A stretch of DNA of 39,578 nt, taken from the NCBI GenBank assembly GCA_025362015.1, contig JANYIO010000289.1, positions 1 through 39,578 of the forward strand, written 5' to 3'. Position numbers and translations under genes: made by a program. Numbering within the stretch: the first letter of the stretch is position 1; every line of letters begins with the position of its first letter. This DNA is from Gammaproteobacteria bacterium. Its GTDB lineage: Bacteria > Pseudomonadota > Gammaproteobacteria > Pseudomonadales > Cellvibrionaceae. Positions 33,521-39,578 of the stretch are shown in pieces. The notes beneath the pieces are model-generated. The model was given only the letters and a program-made list of their open reading frames with translations, made no database searches and was not told the DNA's origin.

Positions 33521-34814
33521 CGTTCGCGCATCGCAATTTAAACTTGTGCTTATCTTTGCTATTACTTTGGCCGTGGCGTTAGGTGTTTATGTGGTCTGGG
33601 TAATTGTTGAATTTAACAGTGACCATGCGTTCAGTGAAAGCCAGTTTTTATCAAAATACACCGAGCGAGCTATATCGCGTTATCGTGTAAGCTCGGCGAG
33701 CTTTGCTGCGCTGCCAGAGGCTGAGTTAACTACACTGCTTGGTAGTAATCGAATTAATGTGGCATTTAGTTATGCTCAGCTACAGAGCCGATTTCCATTT
33801 GTCCCTGCTGAACGTAAATTTAAACTACATACCGCGAAAGCTATCCTTGTTAATTATCAAGGCTTGTTGCGTACGCCGAACTATTTATTAGTTCTGCCAA
33901 CACCAGTGGCTGCTGGAAAAGTATTTTACAGCTATTTATGGGTTGATGGTCGCACCAAAGATGTTAATTTGAATTTTCGTATTTTAGAAAAAATACAGCC
34001 AGCCATTTTTGTTACCCTGATTAGTATTTTTTTGCTGATAATTGTTGAGCTATTTCATATTAGCAACATGAATACTAATATTAATCATTTTGCCGGTTGG
34101 GCAAGTCAACTTAGTGCTGGCGTGCGCTCGCCACCGATCCCAGAGTTTTCCTCATCAAAATTTAACTACATGGCTTTTACGATTGATAAAAACTTATCCG
34201 GCATTAGCCAAATGCTTGAACAGGAACAGTCATTTGCAAAATTCACTAGCCATGAATTGCGAACTCCTATAGCGGTACTTTCTGCCAATATGGAAGTGTT
34301 GGAATTGATTATGAAGGATCTATCACCGCAGGAACGCAAAGTTTTAAAAAATATGGAGTCTGCTGTTTCTGATATGAAGTATCAAATGGAGGCGCTTTTG
34401 TGGTTGAGTCGCGAGGGTGAGGCCGTGGTTGATTGCGCTACTTGTGTGGTGTCCGAATTTATTACTAAGGCGATTCAGGATAATGCTTATTTGACGGAAG
34501 AAAAAAACATTGTCACGCATTTAGTAGGTAGTGATAATGGTGGCAGCATAAAAACGAATCCGGTTTTTTTACAGATTGTATTAAATAATTTATTGCGTAA
34601 TGCCTATCAAAATACAGAAGAGGGAACTGTTAACATTGAATTAACGCAGAACTCCCTTGTCATTGAAAATATTGCCGCATTCCCCATGCCAAATAAAAAT
34701 TCCAGTGGCTTCGGTATAGGTTTAGTGCTAGTGGATAAATTAGTTCACAAACTCGATATTGATTATCATGTTGAAAAGCTACCAAATGGCCGCCGTGTTC
34801 ACTTGACATTTTAA
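33513..34814 (+). CDS. Sensor histidine kinase
   Basis: 433 residues from the ATG at 33513; a GTG six codons earlier is possible but the ATG gives the classic coupled overlap. TM1 at about 9-30, a periplasmic sensor of about 130 residues with no recognised fold, TM2 at about 165-187 (FVTLISIFLLIIVELF). The dimerisation helix carries H247 in SHELRTP. The ATPase domain has the N-box NNLLRNAY and a G2-like GFGIGL. A clear G1 box (DxGxG) is missing: the place where it is expected reads IENIAAFPMPN. The lid is short. Activity may still be possible, but this departs from the family. Ligand unknown; the setting suggests a sugar or envelope signal. Confidence 0.88.
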   Translation: MINVRASQFKLVLIFAITLAVALGVYVVWVIVEFNSDHAFSESQFLSKYTERAISRYRVSSASFAALPEAELTTLLGSNRINVAFSYAQLQSRFPFVPAERKFKLHTAKAILVNYQGLLRTPNYLLVLPTPVAAGKVFYSYLWVDGRTKDVNLNFRILEKIQPAIFVTLISIFLLIIVELFHISNMNTNINHFAGWASQLSAGVRSPPIPEFSSSKFNYMAFTIDKNLSGISQMLEQEQSFAKFTSHELRTPIAVLSANMEVLELIMKDLSPQERKVLKNMESAVSDMKYQMEALLWLSREGEAVVDCATCVVSEFITKAIQDNAYLTEEKNIVTHLVGSDNGGSIKTNPVFLQIVLNNLLRNAYQNTEEGTVNIELTQNSLVIENIAAFPMPNKNSSGFGIGLVLVDKLVHKLDIDYHVEKLPNGRRVHLTF

Positions 34815-35061
34815 TGCTATCTATACGCCAATCTGCAATTTCACATAATGAATCCTAATTTCGATACTTTAACCTTTTCTTAACTATCGGTCATGCATGC
34901 TAATACGGCTGAAAGTTTATGTTTGCGTTAAGCTCGATAGATGTTCGTAAAAAGCCCAGTATAAGCTAAGTAAAAATCCGGAAAATTTATTGGCTGAAAC
35001 CAACTATCGTTTTAAACCAACTGTCTTTTTAATAATGATAACAAAAGTGAGCACTAATAAA

Positions 35062-38000
35062 ATGCGTTTAACAATATCCCAGCTGGCTTTGTCCAGTACT
35101 TTACTATTGAGCGGTATCGCCAGTGTGGCGCATGCGGATTGGTATTTTCGTGGCACCCCTAATAATTGGGGTGCCACTGCATTAACAGTCGCGACTGCGA
35201 CTACGATGGAAACCTGCCAAGCTTTTGCTGGCGGTGATGCTGGCGGTAACCCACGTTTTAAAATTGATCGATTGGGTACTTGGTCTGAATCTTATCCTGC
35301 GGTTGACTATGAAGTTAGCGCCAACAAGAGCTACAACATTACGTTTTATACCAACACCAAAACTATTTATGCACAAACCGTTAATAATTGCAGCAGTAAA
35401 CTCAGCGAGGTATTTCCATCGTTATATTTTCGTGGAACCGCCAACAATTGGGCTGCAACCCCGATGGTGCTTGTGGCTAACAATACCTGGCAAGTTACGG
35501 TAAAACTTGATGGGCAAGCTAATCAGCGTTTTAAATTTGATGTAAAGGGCGATTGGTCAGAAAATTATGGCGATAACAATAATGACAAATATTTAGATCA
35601 AGCGGGTGCTGACATTTTGCAGGCCGGAGTAGGCAATTACCAAATCACGGTGAACGATGCTACTAAGCTTTTTTCCGTTGTTTGTCTCGATTGTACTAGT
35701 AGCAAGGCGAGTATCGCTAGCAGTAAAGCAAGTGTTGTAAGTAGCAGCCTTGGCAGCAGTAAAATAAGTAGCAGTATTGCAAGTAGCAGTGTTGCAAGTA
35801 CCAGTGTAGCAAGTAGCAGTATTGCAAGTAGTAGCGCCACTACATTCAGCAAAGTTTTTCCTTCCTTAAATTTCCGTGGCACTGCAAATAGTTGGGGATC
35901 AACCCCGATGGTTCTTGTTGGTAATAATACATGGCAAGTTACTGTCAATTTTGATGGGCAGGCCAATCAGCGTTTTAAATTTGATGTTCTTGGTGACTGG
36001 GCGCAGAACTATGGTGACAATAATAATGATTTTGTTGCCGAGCAAGATGGCGCAGATATTTATCAAGCGGGTACGGGCTCTTTTAAAATTACGATCAACG
36101 ACAGCACTAAAATTTACAAGATAGAAATTCCACCCTGTGTTTCTGGCTGCGGCACGGCTGTACCCATGCTAGGTGCAATTTATTCGCCTGCCTCTACTGT
36201 GTTTTCGTTGTGGTCGCCAGATTCCAGCAATGTGAGCGTCAAGGTAAAGGGTGTTGTGTACACAATGAAAAAAGTGGCTACAGATTTTAATGGCTACACC
36301 AATGTATACCAGGCAACGGTTGCAGGTGATTTACGGTTGGCTGAATATAATTTTGTGGTGAATGGTACAGACGTACGTGACCCTTACGCAAAAATGGCTA
36401 AACCGCAAACCAATAGCAGTATCGTAATGGATATGTCGCAGACAACGCTTGCCGGTGGTTGGGCCGCGCGCCCAGCGGAGGTTGCGCGTGAAGATAGCGT
36501 TGTTTATGAGGTGCATGTGCGCGATTTCACCATCGATAGTAGTTCAGGTGTTGATGCAAGCAAGCGCGGTAAATTCATGGGCATGGTACAAGCGGGCACA
36601 ACGTTCAACGGTGTTAAAACCAGCATCGATCATTTGAAAGAGTTAGGCGTTACGCATGTGCAATTGTTGCCGGTATACGATTACCATTCGTGCGATGGTT
36701 TGCCAGACAGCGACCCTTGTTACAACTGGGGTTATGATCCGCGTAATTTTAATGTGCCGGAAGATCGTTATTCGCAAACGCCACAAGATTATGAAAATCG
36801 CGCGCGTGAATTTAAAACCATGGTTAACGAATTTCACAAAGCCGGCATTCGCGTGATTATGGATGTGGTTTACAACCACACTCACTCTATCGACATGTTT
36901 AACCCCATCACCAATAAATATTATACCGCGACAGATTTATCCGGTTGCTGTGGAAATTCTGTGAACGCCGATCAGCCCATGGTGAGCCGGTTTATTCAGG
37001 ATTCTATGGAGTATTGGCTTCAAGAATACGGCATTGATGGTTTCCGTTTTGATTTGATGGGCGTATTTTCTTACGCTGAAGGTGAAAAATGGCAACAGTA
37101 TTTGAATGCTAAATTTGCTGATCGCAATTTGCTAATTTATGGCGAGCCCTGGACGGGTGCGTCAGATCCAGATGAAGCTAAACATATACGTTTTGGAACA
37201 GTTCACAACATGCAACATGTTGGCGTGTTTAACGGAAAATATCGCGATGCGCTGAAAGGCGATAACGATGGCACCGCAAAAGGTTATTTATTTAATACCA
37301 TTGTCGCTAACGACTCTGCCGAAATTACCGATGGCATGCGCGGTTCGCCCTACAATGCAAACGATAGCCGCAATGCCGTTTGGTTTCGTAACTTTGCTGC
37401 AGACCCCGAGCAAACTATTAATTATGTATCCGTGCACGATAATCTTAATTTGTGGGACAAAGTTTATTTAACCTTGTCCAGCAATGTTGTACAGAGTGGC
37501 CATCAAGTGCAAAGTTTAACGCCCCCTGCGGACTTAGCTTACGCCAAGCGCGTGGTTAATTTTGGAATGGGTATTGTGTTAACAAGCCAAGGCATTCCAG
37601 TTTTTAATGCGGGTGATGAATTCTTGCGTAGTAAAACTAACAACGGCCAATCTAACCTTGCATCGGCATGGAACTTTGGTGGTGATGGTGGTGCTGCGAA
37701 TAGTTATTCGTCACCGGATAGTTTTAACGCGATTAAGTGGGGCAATAAAGTGAGCAACGCCGCAACGTTTAAATATTTTAAAGATATGATCGCTTTTCGG
37801 CGTAGCCATGCAGGCCTTCGTATGAATACGAATACTGAAATCGCGCAATATTTAATCTTGGGCAACCCGGCTAATTTTAATGGCGAAGTAATTACTGCCA
37901 ACATTATTAACCCCAAAGATAGCGCCGATATGTTTGTAGTTTATAACAGTGGCGCTAACCGTTTTGTCAACTTGCCAGCGGGCATCTGGACGCAGTCCGC

Positions 38001-38091
38001 AAATTCAGTGGGAGCAGCAAATGTGACGGGACTCAGTGCTACTGCTTTGGTTGAAGGTACCGCAGTGACGGTGTTTACTAAATTACATTAA
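35062..38091 (+). CDS. Type I pullulanase-like GH13 enzyme with starch-binding modules
   Basis: 1,010 residues from the ATG at 35062, which opens a standard signal peptide (MRLTISQ to VAHA). An ATG at 35035 and a TTG at 34990 are alternatives, and none has a strong ribosome binding site. Three repeated alpha-glucan-binding sandwiches follow (FRGTxNNW, RFKFDVxGDW), split by a poly-Ser/Ala/Val linker (35695-35850). Then come a CBM48-like domain and a GH13 barrel with the pullulanase signature YNWGYDP, DVVYNHT, nucleophile D664 (GFRFDLMG), acid/base E695 (YGEPW) and D793 (SVHDN). It should debranch pullulan or amylopectin outside the cell. It has no lipobox or C-terminal anchor, unlike the other pullulanase, and no palindromic operator, so its control may differ. 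Confidence 0.9.
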   Translation: MRLTISQLALSSTLLLSGIASVAHADWYFRGTPNNWGATALTVATATTMETCQAFAGGDAGGNPRFKIDRLGTWSESYPAVDYEVSANKSYNITFYTNTKTIYAQTVNNCSSKLSEVFPSLYFRGTANNWAATPMVLVANNTWQVTVKLDGQANQRFKFDVKGDWSENYGDNNNDKYLDQAGADILQAGVGNYQITVNDATKLFSVVCLDCTSSKASIASSKASVVSSSLGSSKISSSIASSSVASTSVASSSIASSSATTFSKVFPSLNFRGTANSWGSTPMVLVGNNTWQVTVNFDGQANQRFKFDVLGDWAQNYGDNNNDFVAEQDGADIYQAGTGSFKITINDSTKIYKIEIPPCVSGCGTAVPMLGAIYSPASTVFSLWSPDSSNVSVKVKGVVYTMKKVATDFNGYTNVYQATVAGDLRLAEYNFVVNGTDVRDPYAKMAKPQTNSSIVMDMSQTTLAGGWAARPAEVAREDSVVYEVHVRDFTIDSSSGVDASKRGKFMGMVQAGTTFNGVKTSIDHLKELGVTHVQLLPVYDYHSCDGLPDSDPCYNWGYDPRNFNVPEDRYSQTPQDYENRAREFKTMVNEFHKAGIRVIMDVVYNHTHSIDMFNPITNKYYTATDLSGCCGNSVNADQPMVSRFIQDSMEYWLQEYGIDGFRFDLMGVFSYAEGEKWQQYLNAKFADRNLLIYGEPWTGASDPDEAKHIRFGTVHNMQHVGVFNGKYRDALKGDNDGTAKGYLFNTIVANDSAEITDGMRGSPYNANDSRNAVWFRNFAADPEQTINYVSVHDNLNLWDKVYLTLSSNVVQSGHQVQSLTPPADLAYAKRVVNFGMGIVLTSQGIPVFNAGDEFLRSKTNNGQSNLASAWNFGGDGGAANSYSSPDSFNAIKWGNKVSNAATFKYFKDMIAFRRSHAGLRMNTNTEIAQYLILGNPANFNGEVITANIINPKDSADMFVVYNSGANRFVNLPAGIWTQSANSVGAANVTGLSATALVEGTAVTVFTKLH

Positions 38092-38173
38092 TGATTATTG
38101 CGCCGGCAAGCTCATCGACAAATGGTGAGTTTGCTTAAGCGTGTTAAGTGGTTTTATTGTTCGAACTCTCTTT

Positions 38174-38197
38174 GCGCAGCTTGCTGCGCTTTTTTTT
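38174..38197 (+). terminator. Terminator of the second pullulanase gene
   Basis: Stem GCGCAGC / GCTGCGC (38174-38180, 38183-38189), then T8. Confidence 0.85.
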
Positions 38198-38584
38198 GCA
38201 ATATAGTTTTTGTCAAAGTAAGATAGCTCCGTTAAAACAAGATAGCTCCGCTAAAACAAGATAGCCCACTAAAAATGTTGCATTAGCCGCCATTCTTCCA
38301 TATCCCTGGCCTTTGCCGCAAAATACGTCTCGCAAACAGCTCTCGCAAATTAATACCCGTAACATAAATAGTTATCTGACTTTTCTAGCCTGGTGATCTG
38401 AATGTAGCTAGAACCTTAGGGCTTTAATTTCATCATTGCGTCAGATTGTTTTGGTCGCGTGATTTGCGTCGTTGACTTCCCGGTGTCGTTTAGATACAAA
38501 GGCTGCCAAAGGTTTGTTGCATTGTTCTCCGTTCGCAGAGAAAGCAATAATTATAAAAAATTACATGACTTTGGTTGGCAGATT
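38198..38584. other. Intergenic spacer with a 19-bp triple repeat
   Basis: 387 bp before the GMC oxidoreductase. It holds three tandem copies of AGATAGCTCCGYTAAAACA (38221-38239, 38240-38258, and a diverged one at 38259-38276). No gene was seen in the rest. Confidence 0.55.
38221..38276. repeat. Three tandem 19-bp repeats
   Basis: Two copies differ at one base; the third is shorter and degenerate. There are no spacers, so this is not a CRISPR array. Confidence 0.75.
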
Positions 38585-39578
38585 ATGAGCAAACAAGATC
38601 AATTTTTTGAGGCCGTTATTATTGGCAGTGGTTTCGGCGGTGCGATAAGTTGTTGTCGGTTGGCGCAAAAATGGCAAGAAAAAGTCTTACTGCTCGAGCG
38701 CGGTAAACGTTATCCTATGGGTTCGTTCCCGCGCTCGCCACATGCAATGGCAGAAAATTTTTGGAGCCCCCCGAATGATTCGGCGCAGCGGCCTAAAAGT
38801 ATCCGTGATAAATCCATGCGTGGTTTGTTTGATATTCGCAATTTTACGCGGATGGATGCAGTGGTTTCTGCCGGGCTCGGTGGTGGATCACTCATTTACG
38901 CCAATGTTTTGCTTGAGCCTCCCGCGCAGGTTTTCACTCGGGGCTGGCCGCAAGGGGTCAATAAGGCGATGCTTGAACCTTATTATAAAGTTAGTAAGAC
39001 AGTTCTCGGTGCGCGCCCGATCCCAGCTTGGAATAACGATCCACGGCGACAAATTATTCGCACAGAACTATTTCAGCAGTTTTCACAATCGCAAAATCGC
39101 AGCTCAACCCTCGCAGATATAGCAGTATTTTTTGGCAATGATTTTAATAATCCTACTAGTATTGGCATGCAAGAAAAAAATCGTTATGGCGCGTCGCAAA
39201 CCTCATGCACTTACTGCGGAGAATGTAATGTTGGTTGTAATTCTCACGCAAAAAATACGCTTGATCTTAATTACCTTCACGTGGCCGAACAGGTTCATCG
39301 CGCGCAAATAAAAACGGATTGCAACGCAGAGAAAATTGTTCCCTTGAATGCTAATGGCGATGAAGATATTGCTGCGGATGGTGCTCATGGTTACCGCGTA
39401 TATTACAGCCAGCTTGATGCGGATGTTACCTATGTTGATACTCGCCGTGTAGTGGTTTCAGCTGGCACGCTTGGCACTAATGAATTGTTGTTGCGGTGTC
39501 GCGATGTTCACCGTACTTTGCCGCGCATTAGTCCGCGTTTAGGGCAACGTTTCTCCGGTAATGGAGATTTTTTGTCAA
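38585..39578 (+). CDS. GMC-type FAD oxidoreductase, cholesterol-oxidase-like (3' end outside window)
   Basis: 331 residues are visible from the ATG at 38585; ribosome binding is weak and the frame is open to the window end. The N-terminal dinucleotide-binding motif is VIIGSGFGGAISC (about 11-24), with LLLERGKRYPMG after it. SAGLGGGSLIYANV near 100 is typical of the FAD-contacting loop. A Cys cluster CTYCGECNVGCNSHAKNTLD lies near 207-226, as in ChoD-like members; its Cx2Cx2Cx3C spacing might bind metal or an Fe-S centre. The substrate is probably a sterol or other alcohol. It has no evident tie to the alpha-glucan genes, and the 19-bp repeats and a terminator separate it from them. Confidence 0.8.
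   Translation, partial: MSKQDQFFEAVIIGSGFGGAISCCRLAQKWQEKVLLLERGKRYPMGSFPRSPHAMAENFWSPPNDSAQRPKSIRDKSMRGLFDIRNFTRMDAVVSAGLGGGSLIYANVLLEPPAQVFTRGWPQGVNKAMLEPYYKVSKTVLGARPIPAWNNDPRRQIIRTELFQQFSQSQNRSSTLADIAVFFGNDFNNPTSIGMQEKNRYGASQTSCTYCGECNVGCNSHAKNTLDLNYLHVAEQVHRAQIKTDCNAEKIVPLNANGDEDIAADGAHGYRVYYSQLDADVTYVDTRRVVVSAGTLGTNELLLRCRDVHRTLPRISPRLGQRFSGNGDFLS

Noticed and set aside
37826-37845. Operator-like GTATGAATACG stretch in the second pullulanase gene
   Set aside because: Lies deep inside a coding region, is not a proper palindrome, and follows from the codons used.
38221-38276. Possible CRISPR array
   Set aside because: Repeats are directly abutting with no spacers, only three copies, and no cas genes.
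38742-39122. 126-codon ORF overlapping the GMC oxidoreductase
   Set aside because: It is an out-of-frame shadow; the correct frame from 38585 gives a clear FAD-binding protein open to the window end.

Overview
The window reads as a chromosomal carbohydrate-utilisation locus of a Gram-negative, polysaccharide-degrading gammaproteobacterium, most like Cellvibrio or a close relative. This assignment rests on modular secreted glycoside hydrolases with poly-Ser linkers, malectin/CBM6/AbfB modules, large TonB-dependent receptors (TBDRs) and moderate GC. It is inference from gene style, with no database match behind it.

Layout. 1-3059 (-): 5' part of a GH2 enzyme with two AbfB modules and a CBM6. 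3789-5231 (+): secreted, non-catalytic malectin-CBM6-leucine-rich protein. 5407-10344 (-): two paralogous GH87-type (mycodextranase/alpha-1,3-glucanase) enzymes, one soluble and secreted, one a lipoprotein. 10963-20076 (+): TBDR, two flavin-dependent 'tryptophan halogenase' paralogues, a JmjC-like cupin and a SusB-like GH97 alpha-glucosidase. 20077-20680: gene-free convergent gap with two operators, a promoter-like element and a perfect terminator. 20681-26757 (-): a large GH13 pullulanase and a GH13 alpha-amylase. 26925-31299 (-): second TBDR followed by a third halogenase broken by one in-frame TGA. 31831-32013: MITE-like palindromic element with a 9-bp direct repeat. 32065-34814: a putative lipoprotein divergent from an OmpR-type two-component pair. 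35062-38091 (+): second pullulanase-like GH13 enzyme. 38585-end (+): start of a cholesterol-oxidase-like GMC oxidoreductase.

How it fits together. Surface and secreted enzymes (GH87, GH13) would cut an alpha-glucan containing alpha-1,3, alpha-1,4 and alpha-1,6 bonds. TBDRs would import the oligosaccharides, and the periplasmic GH97 and amylase would finish them to glucose. The pairing of GH87 with alpha-1,4/1,6 enzymes points to fungal nigeran/pseudonigeran-type glucans or mixed alpha-glucans as well as starch. A 14-bp palindrome (consensus TGMATACGTATKCA, LacI-family style) recurs upstream of both TBDRs, the lipoprotein GH87 gene and the distal GH13 gene. It also occurs as an orphan pair in the convergent gap, which marks this as one regulon. 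No LacI-type regulator gene and no inner-membrane sugar transporter lie in the window.

Most interesting: (i) the orphan operator-promoter-terminator unit at about 20211-20448, a candidate regulated small RNA or the relic of a lost gene; (ii) the repeated TBDR-hairpin-halogenase(-cupin) unit, whose biochemical role is unknown; (iii) a shared 15-bp repeat family in the 5' regions of the two adjacent GH13 genes; (iv) the conserved 159/160-nt TBDR leaders.
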